DNA of 32,155 nt from Verrucomicrobiia bacterium (GTDB taxonomy: Bacteria > Verrucomicrobiota > Verrucomicrobiia > JABWAM01). The position numbers and the translations under genes are program-made. The notes under the pieces were generated by a model. It ran no database searches. It worked only from the letters and a program-made list of their open reading frames with translations, and was not told the DNA's origin. The stretch covers positions 1 to 32,155 of the forward strand of contig JABWAM010000003.1 in assembly GCA_013360985.1 (NCBI GenBank). The letters are read 5' to 3'. This document shows, in pieces, positions 16,856-25,611 of this stretch; position 1 is the first letter of the stretch; each line of letters begins with the position of its first letter.

Positions 16856-17945
16856 TCGCCTGCGCGCGCAGAATCCTCAGGATGCGCCGCGACGCCCCGA
16901 AATTCAGCGGCGCCACGCGCGTCGCCACCCGCGCGCGAAACGCGGAGGAGTCCATGAGGCGCTCGGCGGCGAGGCAGATCGCCGCAGGATGCGTGCCGAC
17001 CAGAAAATTCTTTCCTGCCTTCACGAGGCGCGTCCATTCGGTCTCCTCGCGGAGAATGAGGCAGGGCGTATTCACCACCGCCGCCTCCTCCTGAATCCCG
17101 CCCGAGTCGCTCAACACGAACATCGCCTCGCGCATGAGCGCCACGAAATCGAGGTTTCCGAGAGGATCGAGCGCGCGGATCCTCTTCGCCAAACGGATTC
17201 CATGCCGCTTCAGAACGCCTCGGGTCCGCGGATGCACGGGGAACAGAACCGGTAGACGCGTCGAAATCCGCTTCAGCGCCTCCATGAGTCGGAGGCAGCG
17301 CGCGGGGTCGTCCGTATTTTCCGCCCGATGGATCGTCGCCAATGCAAACCCTCCGCTCCGCACGCCAAATCGCCGCAGGCGTTCCTTACCGGCGAGACGC
17401 ATGGTGCGCCGCACGGCGTCCAGCCCGGTGTTGCCGACCAGATGGACTTTCGGAGCGCGAATCCCTTCCTCGCGCAGATGCCGCACCGCCTCGGCGTCCG
17501 GAGCGAAGAGGAGGTCGGAAACGTGGTCCACGAGGACGCGGTTGATCTCCTCGGGCATCGCGCGGTTGAAGGAGCGGCATCCGGCCTCGATATGCGCGAT
17601 GCGGATTCCTCGTTTTGCGGCCACGAGCGCGCCGGCGAGAGTGGAGTTGGTGTCCCCGAGCACCATCACCCACTCCGGCGCGAACCGCGTCAGGATCGGC
17701 TCCAGCCGTTCGAGCATCCGCGCGGTCTGCGCGCCCTGACCGCCCGATCCCACCTTCAGAAAATCATCCGGCGTCCGAAGTCGCAACTCGCGGAAGAACA
17801 CGCGGTCCATGTTCTCGTCGTAATGCTGCCCGGTATGCACGAGGCGGTGACGGAAGGCCCGATCCAAGAGCGGCAGGATCGGCGAGAACTTGACGATTTC
17901 CGGCCGCGTGCCGAGCACGCTGAGGATGCGGGGTCGGCGTCTCAT
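16833..17945 (-). CDS. wecB: UDP-GlcNAc 2-epimerase, non-hydrolysing (WecB/WbpI family)
   Basis: ILSVLGTRPEIVKFSPILP; HTGQHYDENM; VLGDTNSTLAGALVA; HIEAGCRSFNRAMPEEINRVLVDHVSD; SDSGGIQEEA. Confidence 0.93.
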   Translation of the reverse strand: MRRRPRILSVLGTRPEIVKFSPILPLLDRAFRHRLVHTGQHYDENMDRVFFRELRLRTPDDFLKVGSGGQGAQTARMLERLEPILTRFAPEWVMVLGDTNSTLAGALVAAKRGIRIAHIEAGCRSFNRAMPEEINRVLVDHVSDLLFAPDAEAVRHLREEGIRAPKVHLVGNTGLDAVRRTMRLAGKERLRRFGVRSGGFALATIHRAENTDDPARCLRLMEALKRISTRLPVLFPVHPRTRGVLKRHGIRLAKRIRALDPLGNLDFVALMREAMFVLSDSGGIQEEAAVVNTPCLILREETEWTRLVKAGKNFLVGTHPAAICLAAERLMDSSAFRARVATRVAPLNFGASRRILRILRAQAISRSSKA

Positions 17946-18670
17946 GGAAGAAAGCTGCCGGGGCGAAAGAGCAAACGCGCGAGCAAATGGAGATGCGCCC
18001 GGATCACCTTGACCGTCTTCATTTTCGATTCGCCGAAGCGGCGGACCGTGAGGGTCGCCGGCGTCTCGGCAACGCGCAGGTCTTGCGTGAGCGCCTTGAG
18101 CATCATTTCGGCGAGGCAGGTGAAGTCGACCGCCGGAGAAGCGATTTGCGACACGATCTCCCGACGGTAAACGCGCGCGAGCGCTGTAAAGGTGTAGATT
18201 CGCTTTCGGAGGATCAGACGATACATCGCCGTCAGAGAACGGCTGAGGAACATCCGATAGACCGGAACACCCTCGACGCGGCCCCGGGGATGGTAGGGCG
18301 ACACCGTGACGAGATCGGCCCCCTGCTCCATTTCCGCCAACATAGGTTCGAGGAGCGACGGATCATAGGTGCAATCGCTGTCGAGATTGGCGATCCATTC
18401 CCCTTGCGTTTCGGCCACCCCGGTGCGTACGGCGGCGCCGAGGTTCATGTTGCGCGCATGACGGACCACGCGCGTCCGGGGCCGCGATCCGAACGCCTCG
18501 CAGAGAAGGAGGTAGGTGTTGTCCCGACTCCCGTCATCCACAAACAGGAGATCCACCTCGCGTCCCGTCGCGGCGACGCGGTCGAGCACGGGGAGGAGGC
18601 GCTCTTTGAGTTGAGGGATGCCGTCCGCCTCGTTGTAGCACGGCACCACCACGCTCAGTGTGGCGGGCAT
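17942..18670 (-). CDS. GT2 glycosyltransferase (DPM1-like)
   Basis: LSVVVPCYNEADGIPQL; LLFVDDGSRDNTYLLL; NLGAAVRTGV; IANLDSDCTYDPSLL. Confidence 0.9.
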   Translation of the reverse strand: MPATLSVVVPCYNEADGIPQLKERLLPVLDRVAATGREVDLLFVDDGSRDNTYLLLCEAFGSRPRTRVVRHARNMNLGAAVRTGVAETQGEWIANLDSDCTYDPSLLEPMLAEMEQGADLVTVSPYHPRGRVEGVPVYRMFLSRSLTAMYRLILRKRIYTFTALARVYRREIVSQIASPAVDFTCLAEMMLKALTQDLRVAETPATLTVRRFGESKMKTVKVIRAHLHLLARLLFRPGSFLP

Positions 18671-18674
18671 GGAA

Positions 18675-19250
18675 TCAATCCACCGGCTCGAACTTGACGC
18701 GCAGCTTTTCGTGCGTCCTTTCGCACTTGAACACGAGATAATCGGCCTCGGCCTGGACGGACGTCATCTCAAACCCGCTCCGGCTGACGAAACCTTTGAG
18801 GCGGGCTGGGTTCCCGATGTAAAGCCCGTAAGGAAGCGTATCCACCGTGATCACGGCGCCTGCGGCGATCATGCAATATTCCCCGAGCGTGATTCCGCAC
18901 ATCACCGTCGCGTTCGCGCCGACGGAGCACCCGCGGCGCAGGAGCGTCGGCACGACCTCCCAGTCTTTCGTGAAGGCGCGCGGGCGAAAGTCGTTGGTGA
19001 AGGTGGAATGCGGTCCGACGAAGACCTCGTCTTCGAGAGTGACGCCTTTGTAGATGGAAACGCCGTTCTGGATTTTGACTCCGTCACCAATCACCACGCC
19101 GGTGTCAATATAGACGTCCTTGCTGATGATGCAGTTTCTCCCGATCTTCGAGCCTTCGCGCACCTGCGCTTGGTTCCAGATCTTTGTCCCCTCTCCGATC
19201 TCGGCCTGGGGCGCCACTTCAGCGGAGGGATGGATATACACCTTGTTCAT
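18675..19250 (-). CDS. WbpD-like hexapeptide acyltransferase
   Basis: IGEGTKIWNQAQVREGSKIGRNCIISKDVYIDTGVVIGDGVKIQNGVSIYKGVTLEDEVFVGPHSTFTNDFRPRA; IGNPARLKGFVSRSG with C-terminal extension. Confidence 0.88.
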   Translation of the reverse strand: MNKVYIHPSAEVAPQAEIGEGTKIWNQAQVREGSKIGRNCIISKDVYIDTGVVIGDGVKIQNGVSIYKGVTLEDEVFVGPHSTFTNDFRPRAFTKDWEVVPTLLRRGCSVGANATVMCGITLGEYCMIAAGAVITVDTLPYGLYIGNPARLKGFVSRSGFEMTSVQAEADYLVFKCERTHEKLRVKFEPVD

Positions 19251-19256
19251 GCGCGG

Positions 19257-20192
19257 TCACTTTGCCGAAGAGGAGGGGTTCCGACAAGCATGGAGTCGCG
19301 CCCTTTCGGCTCGAAGCGTCTGCCGAAGTCCGTCGTCAAAATTCTGACGGGGAAAAAAATCCAGCAGCGCCTGCGCGCGGCGCGTCGCCGCCCGCATCCT
19401 TCGGAGGCGCCCCGCGCCGGAACGAATCTTTGGATGCGCGCGATGCCCTGCCCACGCGCCAATTTTCCGGGCCGCCGCGAGCAGGCGCGTTTCACATCCC
19501 GATCCGATGTTGATGACGCCGGAGGCCTCTTCCCGGTTGATCGCCGCGGCGAGGGCTTGCGCGGCATCTTGGACGTGAAGGAAATCGCGGGAGTTCTTCG
19601 GAGAACGGTCGATGGCCACCGCTTCTCCCGCGAGGATACGGCGCGCGAAAAGATTGAGCACGGTTTCGCGCGGACGCCCGTCCACCGCTTCTCCGTAGAG
19701 GTTGAAAAAACGCAGGACGCAAGCGGATGCCGCATGTCGGAGGACCAGAATTTCCGCGCAAGCCTTGAGAAAGCCGTAGATCGAGAGCGGACTCAAAGGA
19801 TCGCTTTCACGCACCGGCAGCCGCGGCGGATCACCATAAACTTCCGAACTGGAAGCAAAAATCACGCGTTTCACGCCCGCGCGGCGCGCGGCATCCAGCA
19901 GACGGCGCGTTCCGTCCAGAATGACCGCGGCGGCCGCGGCGGGGTCGCGCTCGCATTCCAGGAGCGAGGCCGTGGCGAGATGAATCACCGCGCGGCATCC
20001 CTTGAGGGAACGCTCCCATTTTCCCTTCCGACAAAGATCGCCTTGGATCCATCGCACGCGATCGCCGCGTCGGCGGGAAGGCGTGCGGGCCAAACAGCGC
20101 AAGCGCCACCTTCTCCGTCGCGCCTCGCGCAGAAAATGCCCTCCGACGTAACCGCTCGCGCCCGTAACGAACAGAGGAGCCTTCGCCGGCAT
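19257..20192 (-). CDS. NAD-dependent epimerase/dehydratase (extended SDR)
   Basis: LFVTGASGYVGGHFL; ASSSEVYGDPPRLP; SIYGFLKACAE; RFFNLYGEAVDGRP. Internal ATG 20192. Confidence 0.88.
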   Translation of the reverse strand: MPAKAPLFVTGASGYVGGHFLREARRRRWRLRCLARTPSRRRGDRVRWIQGDLCRKGKWERSLKGCRAVIHLATASLLECERDPAAAAAVILDGTRRLLDAARRAGVKRVIFASSSEVYGDPPRLPVRESDPLSPLSIYGFLKACAEILVLRHAASACVLRFFNLYGEAVDGRPRETVLNLFARRILAGEAVAIDRSPKNSRDFLHVQDAAQALAAAINREEASGVINIGSGCETRLLAAARKIGAWAGHRAHPKIRSGAGRLRRMRAATRRAQALLDFFPRQNFDDGLRQTLRAERARLHACRNPSSSAK

Positions 20193-20206
20193 CGCCGAAG
20201 CTCCTC

Positions 20207-21184
20207 TCAGAGCAGACGCTCCGGGTGTTGCTGATACCATCGCACGGTGCGCGCGATCCCTTCCTTCCATTCGACTTCGGGACGGAATCCGAGAAGCTTC
20301 ACGGCCTTTTCGGTCGCGGCGCAATGACGCCGCACGTCGGCGGGCCGCGCGGGCTCGAAGCGCGGCGCCGGGCGCCATCCCATCAACCGGCTCACTTCCT
20401 CGACGATTTCGATTACGCGCAGTTCGGCGCCGCTGGCCAGATTGACCGTCTGCCCGGCCACCGACTCTTCCTCATAGAGACGAACCAAACCGCGTGCGGT
20501 ATCGGTCGCGTAAAGATAGTCGCGCGTCTGCTGTCCGTCGCCGAAGATCACCGGCGTCTCCTTTCGCAAAATCCGTTGAATGATCCGCGGGATGATCCCC
20601 GAGAAATCGCGCCCGTTTTGCCGCGGACCATAGTTGTTGAAGGGCCGGCCGATCGTCATATCGATCTGGAACGTCCTCCGATAGGACTCGACGAACAGCG
20701 CCGCGGCGGCCTTTGCGGCGGCATACGGCGTCTCGGCCTTGAAGGGATGCTCCTCATCCATGGGCGCCTTTTGGGCGGTCCCGTAAGCTTCCGAAGAAGA
20801 GCAGTGGATCAGCGTGCGAAAGGCGCCCTGGCGACACAGTTCGCAAACGTTCAACGCGAGCTTGCAGATCACCTCCGACGCCCAGAGCGGACGATCGAGC
20901 GATGCGGGGAGCGGGATCGTCGCCAGATCGAAGACCACGTCGATGCCCCGTCCGTCAAAGAGGCGGCGGAACCCGTCGAAGTCGGCTGCGTTCTGTTCGA
21001 CAATCTCGAGAGAGGGATAGCGCTGCTTCGCCTCGATCAGATTGTCGCGATTGCCCAGAAAAAAATCGTCCACGACCACGAGGCGCGCGGGTTCGCGCGC
21101 GGCGAGGACGTCCACCAGGTGGCTGCCGATGAAGCCGGCGCCGCCGGTCACCATGATTCGTTTTCCCGAGAGCGTTCGCGTCAT
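20207..21184 (-). CDS. NAD-dependent epimerase/dehydratase (extended SDR)
   Basis: RIMVTGGAGFIGSHLVDVL; HCSSSEAYGTAQKAPMDEEHP; YAAAKAAAALFVESY; RPFNNYGPRQNGRDF; GDGQQTRDYLY. Confidence 0.92.
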   Translation of the reverse strand: MTRTLSGKRIMVTGGAGFIGSHLVDVLAAREPARLVVVDDFFLGNRDNLIEAKQRYPSLEIVEQNAADFDGFRRLFDGRGIDVVFDLATIPLPASLDRPLWASEVICKLALNVCELCRQGAFRTLIHCSSSEAYGTAQKAPMDEEHPFKAETPYAAAKAAAALFVESYRRTFQIDMTIGRPFNNYGPRQNGRDFSGIIPRIIQRILRKETPVIFGDGQQTRDYLYATDTARGLVRLYEEESVAGQTVNLASGAELRVIEIVEEVSRLMGWRPAPRFEPARPADVRRHCAATEKAVKLLGFRPEVEWKEGIARTVRWYQQHPERLL

Positions 21185-22632
21185 ATTCCAAGCTTCTCTT
21201 TCAGAGCGGCGTTGACCATCGCAGGATTCGCTTTGCCTTGCGAGCGCTTCATGACCTGCCCAACCAGATTGCCGACCGCTTTCACGTTGCCCTCGCGGAT
21301 CTGCGCGACCATCGCGGCATTGACCGCGAGCACCTCGTCACAGAGCTTTCCGATGGCGTCCGTGTCGCTTACCTGCTCCATGCCGCGCTCCACCACAATC
21401 TCGTCCGCCGCGCGCCCCGAGCGAAACATTTCGGCGAAGACCTCCTTCGCCTGGCTGCTGCTGATCCTTCCGGCGTCGGCCAGATCCACGAGGGCCCCGA
21501 GCGCCTCCGGCGCAATCGGGCTTTCGACAAGGGGCTTCCCCGCCGCGCCGAGCTCGCGGAGCAGATCGTTGACGACGAAGTTGGCGACTCCGTTCGCGTT
21601 CTTCGTCGTCGCGGCGGCCTTCTCGAACCAGTCGGCGAGCTCCCGATCGGCGACGAGCACCTCCGCATTGGATTCCCCCACCCCGAGCCGCCGCATCAAC
21701 CGCTCCTTGCGCGCGACGGGAAGCTCGGGAACGGCGCGACGCACTTCGTCGATCCACGAGTCCACGACCACCGGTAAGAGATCCGGCTCAGGAAAGTAAC
21801 GGTAGTCGTGCGCCATTTCCTTGCTGCGCATCCCGAAGGTCGCCCCGGCGGCTTCATCCCAGCGGCGGGTCTCCTGCGCGATGCGTCCGCCGTTCCGCGC
21901 GACGTCCATCTGGCGTTCGATCTCGTGGGCCAGCGCGCGCCGCACGCCGCTGATCGAGTTCATATTCTTGATCTCGACCTTGGCGCCGAGCTCCTCCTGG
22001 TCCACCGGACGAACGGAAACGTTGCAATCGCAGCGCAACTGCCCCTTCTCCATGTCGGCGTCGCTGACGCCTCCGTAGAGCAGCACGAGGCGCAGAGTGG
22101 ACAAGAAGGCGAAGGCCTCCTCGGGACTGCGGAGATCCGGCTGCGTGACGATCTCCATGAGCGGCGCGCCGGCGCGATTGAAGTCCACGCCGGTCGCCGC
22201 TTCGAAATGGAAGGATTTGGCGACGTCCTCCTCGAGATGGATGCGGACCAGGCGGATCCGCCGCGACTCTTCCACCGTCTTTTGGGCGTCCTTGGGATAG
22301 TTCTCGCGGGGGAGAACCAGCTCGCCGCCCACACAGATCGGCAGGTCGTACTGCGAGATCTGATAATTCTTCGACACGTCCGGGTAGAAATAGTTTTTGC
22401 GGTCAAACTTGCATCGCGGGGCGATGGCGCCCCCGAGCATCAAGCCGGTGAGCGCCGTCAGGCGCAACGCCTCGAAGTTCGGCGACGGCAACGCGCCGGG
22501 CAGCCCCAGGCAGACGGGACACGTCTGCGTGTTCGGAGGCGCTCCGAAGGTATTCGCGCAGGCGCAAAACATCTTGGTCCGCGTCCGGAGTTGGACGTGG
22601 ACCTCAAGGCCGATGACCGCCTCGTAGTTCAT
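21181..22632 (-). CDS. gatB: Aspartyl/glutamyl-tRNA(Asn/Gln) amidotransferase subunit B
   Basis: MNYEAVIGLEVHVQLRTRTKMFC; CPVCLGLPGALP; KNYFYPDVSKNYQISQYDLPI; VEIKNMNSI; MRSKEMAHDYRYFPEPDL; YqeY-like tail. Internal ATG 22632. Confidence 0.97.
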   Translation of the reverse strand: MNYEAVIGLEVHVQLRTRTKMFCACANTFGAPPNTQTCPVCLGLPGALPSPNFEALRLTALTGLMLGGAIAPRCKFDRKNYFYPDVSKNYQISQYDLPICVGGELVLPRENYPKDAQKTVEESRRIRLVRIHLEEDVAKSFHFEAATGVDFNRAGAPLMEIVTQPDLRSPEEAFAFLSTLRLVLLYGGVSDADMEKGQLRCDCNVSVRPVDQEELGAKVEIKNMNSISGVRRALAHEIERQMDVARNGGRIAQETRRWDEAAGATFGMRSKEMAHDYRYFPEPDLLPVVVDSWIDEVRRAVPELPVARKERLMRRLGVGESNAEVLVADRELADWFEKAAATTKNANGVANFVVNDLLRELGAAGKPLVESPIAPEALGALVDLADAGRISSSQAKEVFAEMFRSGRAADEIVVERGMEQVSDTDAIGKLCDEVLAVNAAMVAQIREGNVKAVGNLVGQVMKRSQGKANPAMVNAALKEKLGI

Positions 22633-24083
22633 AAGGGCGGCGCCTCCTCGCGCCACGCAGTCGCTTGCTCGTAAGCGTCCGCGATCCGGAAAATCGTCTC
22701 CTCCCGCATCCAGGGGCCGATAATCTGGAGGCCGACCGGCAGGGTGGTTTCTCTCACGACGAAACCGCAGGGAAGCGAGATCGCGCAGGCGCCGGCGAGA
22801 TTCACCGCGATCGTGAAGATGTCGGCGAGATACATCTGGAGAGGGTCCTGCATCTTCTCGCCAAGCTTGAAAGCGGGCGTCGGGGTCGTCGGCGTCAGGA
22901 TCGCGTCGCAACGCGCAAACGCCTGTTGGAAATCTCCGCGGATGAGCGTGCGCGCCTTCTGGGCGTGGAGGTAGTAGGCGTCGTGGTAGCCGCGGCTCAG
23001 CACGTAAGTCCCGAGGATGATGCGCCGCTTGACTTCGGCGCCGAACCCCTCGGCGCGCGTGCGGCCGTACATCTCGAGAAGATCAGAAGGCTTCTCCGCG
23101 CGATGGCCGTAGCGCACTCCGTCGAAACGGGCGAGGTTGGCGCTGGCTTCCGCTGTGGCGAGCACGTAATAGGTCGCTACGGCGTACTCGGTGTGAGGCA
23201 GCGAGACCTCGACGATCTCGGCGCCGAGTTTTTCGAGTTCGCGCGCGGCTCGCCGCACGGACTCTTCGACGTCGCGCTCGATTCCCTTCAAAAAGTATTC
23301 GCGCGGCAATCCAAGCTTCAGGCCGCGCACCCCGCGCCCGAGAGCGGAGGAAAGATCCGCGGGCGCATCCGAGAGCGAGGTGCTGTCGTGCGGATCGTGA
23401 CCCGCAATCGCGTTGAAAAGGAGCGCGGCGTCGCGCACGTCTCGCGTGAGGGGGCCGATTTGATCGAGCGATGAGGCGAAAGCGACCAACCCATAACGGC
23501 TCACCCGTCCATAGGTCGGCTTCAGACCGACGCAACCGCAAAACGCGGCGGGCTGTCGGATCGAGCCGCCGGTATCGCTTCCGAGGGCGGCAAACGCTTC
23601 GCGCGCGGCGACGGCGGCGGCTGCGCCGCCGCTCGATCCGCCCGGCGCCCGTGCCGGATCCCACGGGTTTCGCGTCGCGCGCACGGAAGAGGTCTCCGTG
23701 GAAGACCCCATGGCGAACTCATCCATGTTCGCGCGTCCGAGCAACACCGCCCCAGCCCGCCGCAGCTTCTCCACTACGGTCGCGTCGTACGGCGCGCGAT
23801 AGCCGCGCAAGATGCGCGAAGCACAAGTGCAAGGCTGCCCGCGGACGCTCAGGTTGTCTTTCAGAGCGATCGGGATGCCGTGGAGCGGCCCGGAAGGCGG
23901 CGCCGCGTCGCGAGCCCGGGCCTCCGCCAAGGCCGCCTCGGCGTCCACATGGAGCATCGCGGAGATTTGGGGTTCGACCGCCTCCATCCGCGCGAGCAGC
24001 GCGCGGACGAGATCTTCGGAAGAAACCTCGCAGCGGCGAATCGCCGCGACGGCCCGCGACGCGGTGAACTCGTGGAGTTTCAT
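22629..24083 (-). CDS. gatA: Asp/Glu-tRNA amidotransferase subunit A
   Basis: GPLHGIPIALKDNLSVRGQPCTCASRIL; ARAPGGSSGGAAAAVAA; ALGSDTGGSIRQPAAFCGCVGLKPTYGRVSRYG amidase signature. Confidence 0.97.
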   Translation of the reverse strand: MKLHEFTASRAVAAIRRCEVSSEDLVRALLARMEAVEPQISAMLHVDAEAALAEARARDAAPPSGPLHGIPIALKDNLSVRGQPCTCASRILRGYRAPYDATVVEKLRRAGAVLLGRANMDEFAMGSSTETSSVRATRNPWDPARAPGGSSGGAAAAVAAREAFAALGSDTGGSIRQPAAFCGCVGLKPTYGRVSRYGLVAFASSLDQIGPLTRDVRDAALLFNAIAGHDPHDSTSLSDAPADLSSALGRGVRGLKLGLPREYFLKGIERDVEESVRRAARELEKLGAEIVEVSLPHTEYAVATYYVLATAEASANLARFDGVRYGHRAEKPSDLLEMYGRTRAEGFGAEVKRRIILGTYVLSRGYHDAYYLHAQKARTLIRGDFQQAFARCDAILTPTTPTPAFKLGEKMQDPLQMYLADIFTIAVNLAGACAISLPCGFVVRETTLPVGLQIIGPWMREETIFRIADAYEQATAWREEAPPL

Positions 24084-24101
24084 CGCGATTCCGCCCTCAA
24101 T

Positions 24102-24392
24102 CTATTCGACGACCTTCGGCACCATAAAAAGATGCTCGGCGCGCAATGGCGCGTTGGCGGTGGCGTCGTCCGGCGACAGCGACGGCGCGGGGTCGTCCGC
24201 GCGCATCGGGTTCACGCGTTCCACAACGTGCGCCGTTGGCTCGATGCCGCGCACATCGAGCTTCCGAATCTGCTCGATGTAACGGACGATTTGTTCGAGC
24301 TGCTCTTGGTAACGGCAGGCCTCCTCTTCGGATAGCTTGAGTCTGGCGAGTTGCGCCACGTAACGAACATGGAGATCGGAGGAAGAGTTCAT
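24102..24392 (-). CDS. gatC: Asp/Glu-tRNA amidotransferase subunit C
   Basis: VRYVAQLARLKLSEEEACRYQEQLEQIVRYIEQIRKLDVRGIEPTAHV...NPMRADDP; ATG at 24392. Confidence 0.95.
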   Translation of the reverse strand: MNSSSDLHVRYVAQLARLKLSEEEACRYQEQLEQIVRYIEQIRKLDVRGIEPTAHVVERVNPMRADDPAPSLSPDDATANAPLRAEHLFMVPKVVE

Positions 24393-24417
24393 GCTGCGCG
24401 AAGAAATGCGAAAGGAA

Positions 24418-24747
24418 TCACCGGAGGATGCTCCAAAGCTTCCCGAGAGCCCAGAAGAAGGCGATGAACCCCGCCATCGCCCAAAGGATCGTCCGATTGC
24501 GATGCCTTCGCCTCTCGTTGACCAGAGGGAGACGGCGCTCGTTGTCCGCCGACTTCGAAAAGCGCAGAAGCCGCCGAAGCGACGAGATTCCCTCTCCTTC
24601 CGCCGACGCCGCGCGAGGCGCGGGAATGGATCGCGGACGCTCGATCTGGCGATGCAACTCTCGAATCCGACGGTCGAGTTCGCGCGCCTTGACGCGCTTC
24701 TCCTCCGCCTCAAGGGCCACTCGAGAACGAGCCTTTCCGCCAGTCAT
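24418..24747 (-). CDS. Hypothetical protein, charged N-terminus and C-terminal TM anchor
   Basis: 109 aa; charged helical region KRVKARELDRRIRELHRQIER; terminal hydrophobic segment ILWAMAGFIAFFWALGKLWSILR. Confidence 0.6.
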   Translation of the reverse strand: MTGGKARSRVALEAEEKRVKARELDRRIRELHRQIERPRSIPAPRAASAEGEGISSLRRLLRFSKSADNERRLPLVNERRRHRNRTILWAMAGFIAFFWALGKLWSILR

Positions 24748-24761
24748 GAGAACGCCTGCGC

Positions 24762-25424
24762 CTATTTATGGGAGAGCCAAAGGAGCAAAGCGATCGCGCC
24801 GAGGATCAGGATCGGCAGAGATCGGGCAAAGCCACGCTGCAACTCGAGCGCAAAATTGAAGGCGCGGGCGTCTCCGGACGCCGTCGCCGCGGCGCCTCTC
24901 AAAGCCGCGTCGGCCTCGAGGCGGATCGGGCCTTCCCCAAGAAAGGTGAGTTGCGCGCGGCCTCGATTGAGTTCCGCCCTTGCCCCCTCGACGGTCGCCA
25001 CCGCCTTGGCGAGGCGCGCCTTCACCTCATCGCCATGCCACTCGCTCTCGCGGATCTCCTGCAGCTTGACGATGTGCTCCTGAAAGCTCTGGCGAAACTC
25101 CGCGAGCGACGAGCTTTGCTTATTGAGTTCGTACTCCTCCTTTTCGATGGAAGCGACGGCGCGGCCGAGTTCCTCAAGCATTTCGGACTTTCCGAGCTCG
25201 AACTCCTCCTCGCGACGACGGAGATCCTCGAGCTCTTTCTGCTCGCGCTCGAGATCGTCTTGCTGCTGTCGCAGTTCGAGCATCTGCCGGCGCGCGGCCT
25301 CCACGCGCGCGTCGATTTCGGCGCGGCTCGGAGAGGAGCTTCCGCTCGATTTCAGCGCGCCGGCGTCGCTCTTGGAGGCATCGGGAATCACCAGATCGGG
25401 GTCGACAAATTCTCGGGATTTCAT
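24762..25424 (-). CDS. Hypothetical coiled-coil protein with C-terminal TM anchor
   Basis: 220 aa; long Glu/Leu/Arg-rich region (LRQQQDDLEREQKELEDLRRREEEFELGKSEMLEEL); C-terminal SLPILILGAIALLLWLSHK. Confidence 0.75.
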   Translation of the reverse strand: MKSREFVDPDLVIPDASKSDAGALKSSGSSSPSRAEIDARVEAARRQMLELRQQQDDLEREQKELEDLRRREEEFELGKSEMLEELGRAVASIEKEEYELNKQSSSLAEFRQSFQEHIVKLQEIRESEWHGDEVKARLAKAVATVEGARAELNRGRAQLTFLGEGPIRLEADAALRGAAATASGDARAFNFALELQRGFARSLPILILGAIALLLWLSHK

Positions 25425-25611
25425 AAGGTAGCGGAAGGGGTTGCGTCGGATTTGGGCTCAAATCAAGTGAACCGCCGTCCGGCCGAACGCCTCGGCGCGA
25501 ACGCGGCAGCCGCGCTCCGCGCGGCCGCGAGGAGATATACCAGCCGCACGCCCCAAGACCAACGAAAATCCTGGCGCGCCGTCGCGCGCGACGGCGCCTG
25601 GCGGGCGAGTT

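Noticed and set aside
18660-21799. Long plus-strand ORFs (524 aa at 18660..20234 and 524 aa at 20225..21799)
   Set aside because: Arg/His/Asp-rich low-quality translations lying antisense to clear acyltransferase, SDR and gatB genes; typical GC-skew shadow ORFs.
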